Positions 46,880-57,666 of a DNA stretch of 64,000 bases are shown here, in pieces (within the stretch, counting starts at the first letter, position 1; each line of letters opens with the position of its first letter). A program made the position numbers and the translations under genes. The notes beneath the pieces are model-generated. The model saw only the letters and a program-made list of their open reading frames with translations. It searched no databases and was not told the origin of the DNA. The stretch is from Tetmemena sp. SeJ-2015 (lineage: Eukaryota > Ciliophora > Spirotrichea > Sporadotrichida > Oxytrichidae): NCBI GenBank assembly GCA_027382625.1, contig JAJKFJ010021470.1, positions 21,776 to 85,775 of the forward strand, written 5' to 3'.

Positions 46880-48978
46880 AGAGATTTATTATTTTAATCT
46901 TACAATCATCTTTAAGTATAATCTTTAGATTTGTATTTTTAAATATAAATAATTAACTCAAGGCGCTTCCTCTTAAAATAACATTGATGAAAATTTGCAG
47001 TCAAATCTTGTAAAATATAAATCTGATATTCTATTTTGATATGATCTTCTGATACCTGCAAGTAACCGAACGAGATTTTTCGGTTTGAGGGTTGATTGTG
47101 GAGGAATCAGTCATAATAAATGAAATAATTAAATTAGGGAATCCTGATAAATCAAATAAATGGACAACCTAATAATTATCAAAAATGAGCTCTCTATTAT
47201 CCCAGCAAATCTACACCACTCTCAGTCACTATGGACCATCCATTTTAAATTAAAAAATATTCTTTATTTGAGAGAGGTTAGAGAAAAGGGGATAGTGATC
47301 AGCATCATCGTTGTAAATGTATCAAATCAATATCTCATTCTCATGCTAGTTCGCACATCGAAAAGCTTTACTCAAATATAACAATTTATTATAAAAATAA
47401 AATATAATGAAGAATGGAGATCTCTGCTTATCATTTAGGATACAGAAATTCCTGCTTCTTATCAATTTTATTAAAATAATTTGATATTTGTTGTTAAACT
47501 AATTATAAACAAACTGATTTAATTTTACTTATTAAATGCTAGAATTATCAATTAATTAAGTGCATTTATAATTTCTTATATTGAGATAAGGCTAGAAGTT
47601 TATTGAGTAGGTGGGAATATAATGAGAGTTATGAGTAATAGCTTATTTAAGAATAAAATCTAATAAGAGAGGCATGAGTCTCCACGCAGTCAGGTCGAAC
47701 AAAAGAATGATAAAAAATAATCAACTAAACATAATTAACTAACTATATTTTATTAATAAATAACCTTCTTCTCTTAATATTTATTAATGATCATTTTAAA
47801 TATAATCAATAAATAAAGACAAACACATATTTTATTTTCAAGAGAGGCCTTTAAAATCTAAAAATTGTAATTTTATAGCAGTAAATAAATAAATATAATT
47901 TTATAAAAAGTAAATATATATTTATTACCTCTATTTCTTGGGCTCTATCTACTCTTAATACTCTTCCCTCACATTTATTATTAATTTGGATATATGATTT
48001 AACCCTTTTTCTACTTTCTTCAACTCTTCTTGATCTTTTCATTAACACTTCATCATCCAATAATTTGCACAATTTATTTACCATACAAGTTTCTATATAT
48101 AAGTAAAAACAATAGCTCCACTCTCAAGAAAACTAATCCATTGCCAGTCTCAGAAATATCTTGACTGACTCTTAATGTATAAATAAATTCCATTTTTTTT
48201 AATTTACTCCTTTTAATTATTTCAACTTCCTCTAATTTCTTTTATTGAGGAGTTCAAAAAATATAGTTAAAATCATAAATGTTAAACTGAGAAGTTACCT
48301 TATCAATACAAGAGAATATTAAATTTATTGTTATCATTAAGCGGTTTTCCATTATAGTTGCGGCTTAAACATTGTTACAAAATTGTTTAAAATACTAATC
48401 ATATTACAGAGATAAATATAATTATTTTAACTCTGGATAAAAGATAATGAGGCTAAGACGACTCCTTCGGCTTAAATAGGAAGATGAAATTCAATTAAAA
48501 ATGAGGCTTCAATTCCCTTTGATCTGTTTAAGCTGTGCCCTTGCATTTCAACAATGCCATTGGAGTAAAGAAAAATGTCTACCCTAGATTTATAATCTTT
48601 CTTTTAAGTTCATCATTTTAAATTACATATTTTTTAATTTATATCAACTGAGTTTAAATTCTGTAGGAATAAAAGTAACCTTAATTTATTTAATAACCTT
48701 TTATAAATCTTAAGAAACAAGAGTTTTTATTTTCTGAAAAAATTGATAGAAATTTTCATTTTGTTAAAGTATAATTTAAGGAAATTAACTTATTTTAATT
48801 AGGTATAGTATTTACTAATTTATCATTATTGAAGCTATTTTAAGTAAAAAATATGAGTGGCATTAATTTTACTTACTTAAATTAGTTAAATGTTTAGGAA
48901 ATATTATTGCCTTCTCCCATAATTATTGGCTATAAATGCCCTTAGTACTCTTTGAAATCAATTCTCTATTTCAAGCAG
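46880..48978. other. AT-rich region, one possible small ORF
   Basis: Mostly AT-rich without genes. A minus-strand frame at 48084-47935 (MVNKLCKLLDDEVLMKRSRR) is basic, more codon-like than its surroundings, and ends at a possible donor GTAATAAAT; it may be one segment of a small gene, but I am not confident. Confidence 0.4.
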
Positions 48979-48981
48979 ATT

Positions 48982-49066
48982 CAAAACCCCAAAACCCCAT
49001 AATATGATAAGAAAGTGAAAATAAGTTGTGTATAATTAATTTCTTTATTAATACTTATAATCATGC
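48982..49066 (+). repeat. Left inverted terminal repeat
   Basis: Starts with two C4A4 units and continues ATAATATGATAAGAAAGTG; reverse complement of the right end. Preceded by ATT. Confidence 0.92.
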
Positions 49067-49359
49067 TAAATTTTAACCCTAAACAGGCAATCTAAAGTCT
49101 TCTGGGAAAGGGTTGACGTCTGTCTCATATTCTCTGAATTTTATACCTTTAAGTGCTCCTCTATCTAAAGATAACTGAGTGTTGGTTCATAGGTGCTTGA
49201 TTATTACTTTGTTTACTAAACTTTTTCAAGGTTTTCTGATACTTGTTACTTACAATGTTTTGTTCCCGAAATTATATTGCATCATCTTCACTTTCCCCTA
49301 GTAGTTATTCCTTCTGGTTTTTATATGCTTTTAAGTATGATTGCAATATAGACCAAATG

Positions 49360-49590
49360 TCCCACTCACTGAACCGTTGAGCCAAGTCTGTCTCTATGGG
49401 AAGTAGCCTGCAGTTCCTTGCACCGATGCTTCCTCAATGTTTTCTCTTTTACAACTCTGTTGAAGTCTATGACAGTTGCTTGACTGGTTCAAAGTTTATC
49501 ATGATGTTCTCTGGCTTGAGATCCCCTGTGCACGAATCCCAACTCATGCAACTCCCATCCTCCCTCAAGGGGGTTTCCAGTAAAATTTGG
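49360..49590 (-). pseudogene. Transposon kinase-domain remnant
   Basis: On the minus strand, GFVHR is followed after a one-base frame disturbance in a G run (49520-49525) by DLKPENIMINFEP, the catalytic loop of a protein kinase. It fits the kinase part of the TBE zinc-finger/kinase ORF. Upstream sequence (49600-50700) is too homopolymer-rich to read, and the zinc fingers are not seen. Either the gene is decayed or the sequence is unreliable here. Confidence 0.7.
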
Positions 49591-50734
49591 GGCCAAAAAA
49601 CAAAGTATTGGTTTGGCCCCCCCTGCTGAGAAATTTCTTAGTGGTTTCCGCCCAATTTGGGAAAGGGGCGAATGGGCGATTTTTAAATCTTTTGGGAAAT
49701 TCGAAAAGGGGGAAACCCCGGGCAAGATGAAAAAAGGGGTTACTAGTTAAAGGGTTTTTCCCCCTTTCGCTTTCTCACATTTTCAGTTCGTTCGCGAACT
49801 AAAAGACCCTCTTTTTTCCCCTTCTTTTAAAAAAGGGTATTCGAAAAGGGGGAAGATTTGAAAAAAAATTTTTCTTCTTGTTGATTTTTTTGGAATTGGG
49901 AAAGGGGAAAAAATTGTTAAAATAAGGAAAAAGGAGTTTGTTTTTGGGTATGTTTTATTTCAAATTTAAACCCAAATTTTGTTCTTTTTAAAAAATTTTT
50001 TAAATTTTTTTAAATTTTTGGGCTTCCTTTTTGAAAAACCCCTTGTCAAGGTTTTTTTTTCGGGGGGTTTGCCTCTTAGCTGGCACCATTTTTTAAAGTT
50101 TTTTTTATCCTCCAATTACAAAACTCAGCCTTTTGGTTTTTCTTTTTCCCCATTTTTTTTTTTTCTTGAGGAAACCCCAGATTGAGAGAATGTTGCTCAC
50201 AAATTTTTTTTTTGGGGGAAAAAAAAAAAAAGGAAAAAAGGGCCCGTCCACTTTCTAATGCTTCTTTATAGATCTTTAATTTTTTGTCTGAGTGGCCCTT
50301 CCCTTTGAGGGTCCCCCGTTTTGGGGGCCTGAGGATTTCGAACTGTCGTTAAACATTTTTTCCCCCTTTAAAAAAGGTTTCTTTTTCCTCATTGGGTTCC
50401 TGGGGGGCAGCAAAAAAAAAGAGGAGGATAAAAAAAGGGGGGGAAAATTTTAAAACGCCCACCGATTTTCTCAACTCTTGGCTTGAAAAATTTAAAAAGC
50501 AAAGTTCTTCTGCTGAGCTCAAGTTCAGAAAGACCCCTTCTTCCCTTTGCATTTTAGGGGCACACGGGGTTTAAAAAAATTGTTTTTTTTCCAAACATTG
50601 GGTTTTGGGCTTTTGGGGGTTGGTTTTGCTAAGGGTTTTACTTGTCTTTAGCTGGGTTTGGTTGGGGCCATTTAAATTAAAATTTTTAAATTTATGAAGG
50701 TTTTTAAATTTAAATTTTTGTATGCTTTTCCCCC

Positions 50735-51307
50735 CTTGGGGGTGCAGAGCACTCACAAAGGAAAACATCAAAAAGGCAAAAGATGTCAGTTTTTGATGTT
50801 TTTATCTTTCTTATTTTTATTAGATAGCCCCATTTTTTATCTCTTATTTTTTCTTGATTTTTGTTTACAAATTAAGTTCAAAACGCAGTTATTGGCTACA
50901 AAAATTCCGTTGGAAAACATGTTAGTAATGTCGACTTTCACGAAAGGTTAAAAAATGCTGATACTAATTTCTTTGGGCAACCGGGGATTGAACTGCTACT
51001 TAATTTTAATTTTCCCGGGCAATTTTAGTATTGCTACAATTAAGTTTTAAGAAAGAAAAATTAGAATTTAAATTTAATGGCCCACCACATATAAAAAGGG
51101 GGCTCCATTTTTACAATTTGGACCTGATTGTTAGTTCTCTAGGCCTCTATCAAATTAAGCTTGTCATCCTAAAAGGATCTCACTATTAAATAGTAAGACT
51201 TTGGGGCCCCCGTGGGTCGGATCTAATCAATTTTAATAATAATAACTTTGTTTTTTAAAAATTAGAACAAACGAGTACTCGGGCAAGTTTGGTGGAAAAC
51301 TTGAATT
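50735..51307 (+). repeat. Error-laden copy of the 34719-35220 repeat
   Basis: Same landmark order as the clean copy. Differences concentrate in homopolymers. Places that repeat inside the TBE-like element. Confidence 0.85.
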
Positions 51308-52312
51308 TTAAAGGGGTTTAAAGAGGGGAAAGGGGGCAAAAAGTTGAGGCAACAGGTTTTTTTTGGAAAGGAAAAAAAAAAAAGAACCTTTTTTTTTCAA
51401 AAAACAGGGTAACCCATTCCCCCGGTAAAAAATTTTCCCCAATTTAAATTAAATTTAACCCCCAAAAAATTCTTAGTTGGTTTTGTTCCTTCCGACAATG
51501 TTTTGGAACAAAATTTTCTTTCCTAAAAGGGGCAATTCTTGCGGGATGAGAAAAAAGCTCTAAAAAAATTTCGATGTAAACATGAGGGGGAATCCCAAAA
51601 AATTTGAGACTCAGCAAAAATTTTTGAAAAAAATTTTTTAAAATGGGGAATTTGGGGGTTGGGCTTTTTCCCTTTCCCTAACAAGGAACAACTTTCAAAC
51701 AAGTTCCAGAACAAAGGGGTTTCTTTTTTGGCGTCCTTCCCAAACTGCTTCAAGTACCTCAAAGGGGATCATTGAAGATGCACACGGGAAAGTTTTCCTA
51801 AGTAGAGGAGAACGACCCAAAGAAGCAAGGAATAGTTATCAGCGACGAATGGTTTTAGGGGAGCTTCAGAAGTATCCCACTTCTCAGTAAATTTTTTTGA
51901 GTTTTTAAAGTGTAGAGGGAAACTGGGACTGGGATTTTACTTAATGAAGGGGAAGCAAAAAAGGGATTTTAGAAAACCGGGAAACAAAATCAAGCATCGG
52001 GTGAGCAAGCGTTTTATTTCCCATACAAACTTAGGGGCGACGAGATGCACATAGGGTGCGGGGGCAGGGGTCGAATATGAGGAACTAGGTCCATCGGCCC
52101 AAAAAGAAAAGAGAGAAAGGAACCTCTTAAAAAATCCCTTCTTCCTAGATAAGCAAAAGTGAACTTAAGTCATTTAAAGGGTTTAAATTAAAAACTTTTC
52201 CTAAAAATTCCACTTAACCTTATCTCGCACATAACTTTGTTCCCCTTTTCTTTTCCACTCTCTTTTCAAATACTCACTATTAAACCCTGTATCGATTTGC
52301 TTAAACATGCAT

Positions 52313-52588
52313 TTAATTTATAGAGGGAGCCCGCTTCTTATAGTGTCCCTTTAAATAGTTCCAGTAAAACTCAATGCCGTTGAACTTTTGGGGAGTATGG
52401 AACCTTAAAAACAGGAAATGATGTTCAAATAGGGGTATGCCTTTTTCGCTTCCCTTTTTTTCTTGGTACGCTGAGTTGTCAACGAGTAAAAACGATCTCA
52501 CCTCTGGATTTCTCTCTGAGTTCTTTAAAAAACGCAAAATACTGCTCCCCGCTTGATAAGGGGAGGAAAGAAGGGAAAAAAGCTTCAA
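52313..52588 (-). pseudogene. Transposase C-terminal part (DDE)
   Basis: The minus-strand frame contains VRSFLLVDNSAYQ and PQKFNGIEFYWNYLKG. These match the second Asp (VDN) and the final Glu (N-x-IE-x-YW) motifs of IS630/Tc1-type DDE transposases, the family to which TBE transposase belongs. It is separated from its N-terminal part by the 2.8-kb inverted duplication, so the gene cannot be read through in this copy. Confidence 0.8.
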
Positions 52589-52810
52589 AACCTGAGTCTT
52601 CGTGATTCCTCAAGTAACGCACTTGTGTTATATTTACTTTCTACTCTTTAAAATTTATTTTTATTCCCTGGGGGCTTTGACCCTTTTTCATGAAGGGTTT
52701 TTTGTGTGTGAACACAGCTTCGACAGCACATTTAAAAATTTTACGCTAAACCCTCTCACACCTGGGAGCTAGTTCGTAATATATTTCAGATTATTTTTTA
52801 ATTTAAAAAT

Positions 52811-54103
52811 TTAATAGATGATCATTAATGTATAGATTTAATCCTAAAAATTGGTCATCTTTCAAATATTTAAGATTAGTTTTTGCGAGGCTAATCTACT
52901 TTTGAAATATTAATTCATTAGAAAGTTTGGTAGTCTATAGCATTGAACAAAGAATGTAATTGCATAAGGAATTCCTTTTTAAGATATGATTGCACCAAGA
53001 AGAGATAGACAATCATCCCACAAGAGAAATCATATCATTTGAATGATTTTCAGTCATAGGATCTATCATCTTAGTCAATCTTCCACCCAATACATGAACC
53101 AGCTCAAAAGTACTACAATTTGCAAGACTTCAAGAGAGCGCGTGTTGCCCTGCACTCTGATTTGAAAGAAACTCAATAAAGCCTGGCCTTCTTATATGAC
53201 CATAATTTATGAGTTCAAAGGCCATTTTAGATGCTGCCCCAATCAACTGACTTTGATGCATGATCACTAAGTTCATACTAGCGACGACATGCTCTGAACC
53301 CCAGAAGAAGAGAGGGCAGCCAAGCTTTCATTCACGGCCCTCCTCAAAGGTTTCACAATTCGTGACTCTATCCAGTTTGGCAAACTGATTGCCAGGCTTC
53401 AACATACTCACCACGAGTAAAGTCTGACCGAACCATTTCAACTGGACAAGATGATCTTGCCGAAGTGGCGAGACCGCAAACGTGAGCTCATATTTCACAT
53501 ATCATATTTCTTTTCTTTTTTGTCTTTAGTTTTAGATGCCAGAGAATCACCACAAAATGCACAGAGAGTTGGAGCCCTCATCACTGAGCGCGAAAATAGG
53601 TTGAGGAATGCGTAAAGGAGAACGGAAGCTCATTTTCGAGCAGCATGAACTAAGGCCCATTTTTTCTCCATTCTTTATTGGCAGTGATTGAATGGCGTTG
53701 ATAATTTAAGAGTCAGTCCTTCAGTCACTTGCGATCTGACAGCAAAGCGTCACAGTGGATTTAGAATCAAGCTCAGCTCTCATTCATTTCAGCCGTCATC
53801 CGAATTCTCTGAGTACAATCGAAGCATGGAAAAATGTCCAAGTCCCCCAGCGATCACTCAATGCATCCGAAGAAATCTTTTAGCAAAGAGGTCCATCCAA
53901 TTTTCAAAACTGAATGATAGTACAGAATTGAATGCTGCCATGCGCAGCCTGCATGATTAATGCCCTTTAATTTATAATAATTATTAACTCTTAAATATTA
54001 TTATTCTTAATCCCCTCTTCATTGGTGGCGCTAATCCTTTTAAATTATTGGGAGATAATATATAACGACATAATAATTAATTATATCTAACCAGTCAAGG
54101 CAA
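52811..54103 (+). repeat. Left arm of a 1.29-kb inverted repeat
   Basis: Matches 54301-55596 in reverse complement nearly base for base; position x pairs with about 108405-x. A few differences exist (for example one Ser/Arg codon change near 53772, and a G-run length near 53847). The arm contains a plus-strand ciliate-code frame (about 53302-53640: TPEEERAAKLSFTALLKGF, LIARLQHTHHEQSL) and another at 53688-53960. No family recognised. Confidence 0.92.
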
Positions 54104-54300
54104 GTGGCGCTCAATAAGATGTCTGAAATTAATAATGTGTTAAGACCAAATATGTGAATTGAACTTCATCCGGTAGTTGAGTAGCTTATAGTATTATTAC
54201 TAGAGAACTAAATATTGAAGATTTGGATTGTGGATTCCTGAATAAATTAAATGAAATCTCCTTTTATTTTTTCTCCTTTGAGCAAATATTATTACTTGAG
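54104..54300. other. Single-copy centre of the inverted repeat
   Basis: About 197 bp between the arms; AT-rich, no ORF of note. Confidence 0.8.
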
Positions 54301-55596
54301 TTGCCCTGACTGGTTAGATATAATTAATTATTATGCCGTTATCTATTATCTCCCAATAATTTAAAAGGATTAGCGCCACCAATGAAGAGGGGATTAAGAA
54401 TAATAATATTTAAGAGTTAATAATTATTATAAATTAAAGAGCATTAATCATGCAGGCTGCGCATGGCAGCATTCAATTCTGTACTATCATTCAGTTTTGA
54501 AAATTGGATGGACCTCTTTGCTAAAAGATTTCTTCGGATGCATTGAGTGATCGCTGGGGGGACTTGGACATTTTTCCATGCTTCGATTGTACTCAGAGAA
54601 TTCGGATGACGGCTGAAATGAATGAGAGCGGAGCTTGATTCTAAATCCACTGTGACGCTTTGCTGTCAGATCGCAAGTGACTGAAGGACTGACTCTTAAA
54701 TTATCAACGCCATTCAATCACTGCCAATAAAGAATGGAGAAAAAATGGGCCTTAGTTCATGCTGCTCGAAAATGAGCTTCCGTTCTCCTTTACGCATTCC
54801 TCAACCTATTTTCGCGCTCAGTGATGAGGGCTCCAACTCTCTGTGCATTTTGTGGTGATTCTCTGGCATCTAAAACTAAAGACAAAAAAGAAAAGAAATA
54901 TGATATGTGAAATATGAGCTCACGTTTGCGGTCTCGCCACTTCGGCAAGATCATCTTGTCCAGTTGAAATGGCTTCGGTCAGACTTTACTCGTGGTGAGT
55001 ATGTTGAAGCCTGGCAATCAGTTTGCCAAACTGGATAGAGTCACGAATTGTGAAACCTTTGAGGAGGCTGGTGAATGAAAGCTTGGCTGTCCTCTCTTCA
55101 TCTGGGGTTCAGAGCATGTCGTCGCTAGTATGAACTTAGTGCTCATGCATCAAAGTCAGTTGAATGGGGCAGCATCTAAAATGGCCTTTGAACTCATAAA
55201 TTATGGTCATTTAAGAAGGCCAGGCTTTATTGAGTTTCTTTCAAATCAGAGTGCAGGGCAACACGCGCTCTCGTTGAAGTCTTGCAAATTGTAGTACTTT
55301 TGAGCTGGTTCATGTATTGGGTGGAAGATTGACTAAGATGATAGTTCCTATGACTGAAAATCATTCAAATGATATGATTTCTCTTGTGGGATGATTGTCT
55401 ATCTCTTCTTGGTGCAATCATATCTTAAAAAGGAATTCCTTATGCAATTACATTCTTTGTTCAATGCTATAGACTACCAAACTTTCTAATGAATTAATAT
55501 TTCAAAAGTAGATTAGCCTCGCAAAAACTAATCTTAAATATTTGAAAGATGACCAATTTTTAGGATTAAATCTATACATTAATGATCATCTATTAA
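54301..55596 (-). repeat. Right arm of a 1.29-kb inverted repeat
   Basis: Reverse complement of 52811-54103. It ends about 15 bp before the transposase N-terminal piece. Confidence 0.92.
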
Positions 55597-55609
55597 ATTC
55601 TTACCTATA

Positions 55610-55960
55610 TAATAAAATGGCTTAGTGAAGTCTATAACGAGCTTCACTCGATTCACAGTTTTGTACGTTATGCCATTTCAACGATAGATGTTTGCTACAG
55701 TCTACGGAGAGATCTTGAGATAGGAAACTATCTATGGAAGATCTTCGCGCGCTACTCCAAACTGAAGTCCGCTTAGTGGCGAAGAGTTTGAGATCAATCA
55801 AATAATTGATGTGCACATCTTGAAAACTTAGAATGCGATGAGGAACGACTGCAACTCTAACTTTCTCATCTGCAAGCAACTTTCAAGTGCGAGAGTTTAG
55901 TGCGCGCTGGCACTTCAACATTTTTGCGATGGAGTTGATGTTGAGAACTGGCTATTACTA
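55610..55960 (-). pseudogene. Transposase N-terminal helix-turn-helix part
   Basis: One minus-strand frame reads GVAREDLPQIVSYLKISPQ, then TVANIYR, a TGA, and NGITYKTVNRVKLVIDF. This has the helix-turn-helix look of Tc1/IS630 transposases. The in-frame TGA and the inverted repeat that follows mean it cannot encode a complete transposase. Confidence 0.65.
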
Positions 55961-56053
55961 TTGATAAGGGTGACTACATCCATCTTAGAGTCAATATGAA
56001 ACTGAGATAGGATGGATCATGTAGTTATTTTTGAGTAATTTCGCATTTGACTC

Positions 56054-56130
56054 GCATGATTATAAGTATTAATAAAGAAATTAATTATACACAACTTATT
56101 TTCACTTTCTTATCATATTATGAGGTTTTG
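56054..56130 (-). repeat. Right inverted terminal repeat
   Basis: Complement of the left repeat but lacking its outer C4A4 unit; followed by ATT. Confidence 0.92.
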
Positions 56131-56133
56131 ATT

Positions 56134-57666
56134 GAACTTCTAGTCTGAATGCAGCCAAAAACTGCTTAACGTTATTCTGCCAAGAAAACTCTTCCTATCT
56201 GATAAAGAGGGTGTTCTTTATCTCAATAAATGACATAAATTTGTCTTTGCCTTGATAAATTCTGGAGTAGCATTTGGCAATTTAATTTTTAGTTTGGTCT
56301 TAAGTCGTATTGCTCAATATATATTTTTATTTTCAGCGTACATAAAAATTATATTATTTATTTCTACGAAGAAGAGTTATTTATAATTAAAAAGACATTT
56401 ATTTAATAATAGAAATTATTTCTTTAAGCAGAGATTTTTCCCTTCTTTTTATAGACAAGCTAAGAGCAGAAACTGTGTTGGATTTGAAGATAATAAGTGA
56501 TAAAATTGTAATTAAAGAGGAGGCAAAGTATTTGTAAAAATATAAATTATTAAGTAAAAGTTTTATTGTCTTATTTGAATCAATTAGTTTGATAAATTTA
56601 ACCTTTATCCTTACTGATAACCTTTGCATCAATAAATTTATTGATATTTTTGAATTTATTTGTTATAAATTTGTAAAATAGTGATGAAAGATATAATAGA
56701 TAGATCGATTAAGTGCTTTATCATATCATTGGATTAGGAGCTAACTCATCGAGCAAAGATTTCACGTGTTTAAAAGAAGTAGCTTTTTAAAGTTTAAAGA
56801 TGAGTAATTTAGAGATATATTTGGGATAACGTACTTTCTAAAACATCATTATTGTTATTACTTACTCTATTCTCATTCTACTTTTCATCAATTGATAAGA
56901 GCTAAGAACTTATTAAAAAAGTGAATTAAGTTAGATATATTAATTTAAAATGGAATAAAATCATCGTGACTATTGAATTTAGCCCAATTTGAATAATTAT
57001 TACAACATTCGATTCAACATTGAATTATAAGAATATTTTATCCTCGCAACTTTTGTATGGGAGCGCTCAGTCAAGAGTTTTAAGTGACACAATTAATGAA
57101 TACGCTGAAATATAGATTATTACAGAATTCTCACATTATATCTCTTGATTTATAGGTGCTGATGAGATGATTAAAGTAGGAATTCATATTAAAATTTGAC
57201 AAGCTATCGAACAAGCAGCAGGTCATGCAAAAAATCAATGTGAATAAATTTTCTTATAAAATTTATTTTTCTGTTAAAACTTTTAGAAATTCTATTTTTC
57301 AATATATTTATAATCGATATTTACTGTTAAATTACTTAGGAAATTTTGCGCAATAGTATTAATTTATCCTAAGATTTAATTTATTGAAGAATATTTAAAT
57401 TCAAAATTGATAGAATTAGCCTTTGAATTAAATCATTAAGTTATTTAATTAAAATTTAATTTCTATTGAATATAAGTTATGATTTCAGAACAAAGATTTT
57501 TTGAGATCGATGGATGAAATGATATATATTTGACTTTCTTAAAAATTATTGGCTTTTTAATAATTTGAAGCTCCTTCTACTTGTATTATATTTGAGTCTT
57601 GAGAATGTTTTTATTTATAAAAGTCCAAATATATTAAACTTAACTAATTAACCATTGACTGTCTAA
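56134..57666. other. AT-rich intergenic region
   Basis: No gene supported. A minus-strand open frame at 56399-56632 is AT-driven and hydrophobic. Confidence 0.5.

Larger units (their letters stand above)
49565..52700. other. Homopolymer-rich, apparently low-quality sequence
   Basis: From about 49565 the texture changes abruptly: runs of 4-12 A, T, G or C every few bases, frequent gggg/cccc, and frames that break every few codons. Known blocks, such as the 50735-51307 copy of the clean 34719-35220 repeat, are readable but peppered with homopolymer length changes and substitutions. The pattern suggests uncorrected sequencing or consensus error rather than biology. Confidence 0.8.
48982..56130. 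mobile_element. TBE-like DNA transposon, enlarged and disrupted
   Basis: Inverted termini of about 76-85 bp (48982-49066 and 56054-56130) match over their length; the left end is CAAAACCCCAAAACCCC and the right end carries one degenerate copy, CAAAACCTC in reverse complement. Both ends are flanked by ATT (48979-48981, 56131-56133), a 3-bp ANT duplication. Telomere-like termini and ANT targets are the described features of Oxytricha TBE elements, which are about 4 kb and encode a transposase, a zinc-finger/kinase protein and a third ORF. Here a kinase-like piece lies near the left end, and transposase pieces at 52.3-52.6 and 55.6-56.0 kb. The total is about 7.1 kb because a 2.8-kb inverted duplication splits the transposase. 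Confidence 0.9.

Noticed and set aside
48982..48998. C4A4 repeats as a macronuclear telomere or chromosome end
   Set aside because: Only two units, matched by an inverted copy at 56.1 kb and flanked by a target duplication; this is a transposon terminus, not a telomere.
49979..51762. Many open frames in the homopolymer-rich stretch
   Set aside because: They are artefacts of A/T/G/C runs; the underlying sequence is unreliable.
55622..55879. 85-codon minus-strand ORF (MLADEKVRV...) as the transposase reading frame
   Set aside because: The neighbouring frame has the helix-turn-helix pattern; the longer ORF shows no transposase features.
56399..56632. Minus-strand hydrophobic ORF as a membrane protein
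   Set aside because: AT-rich DNA encodes Ile/Leu/Phe/Lys by composition alone; no start context or conserved motif.
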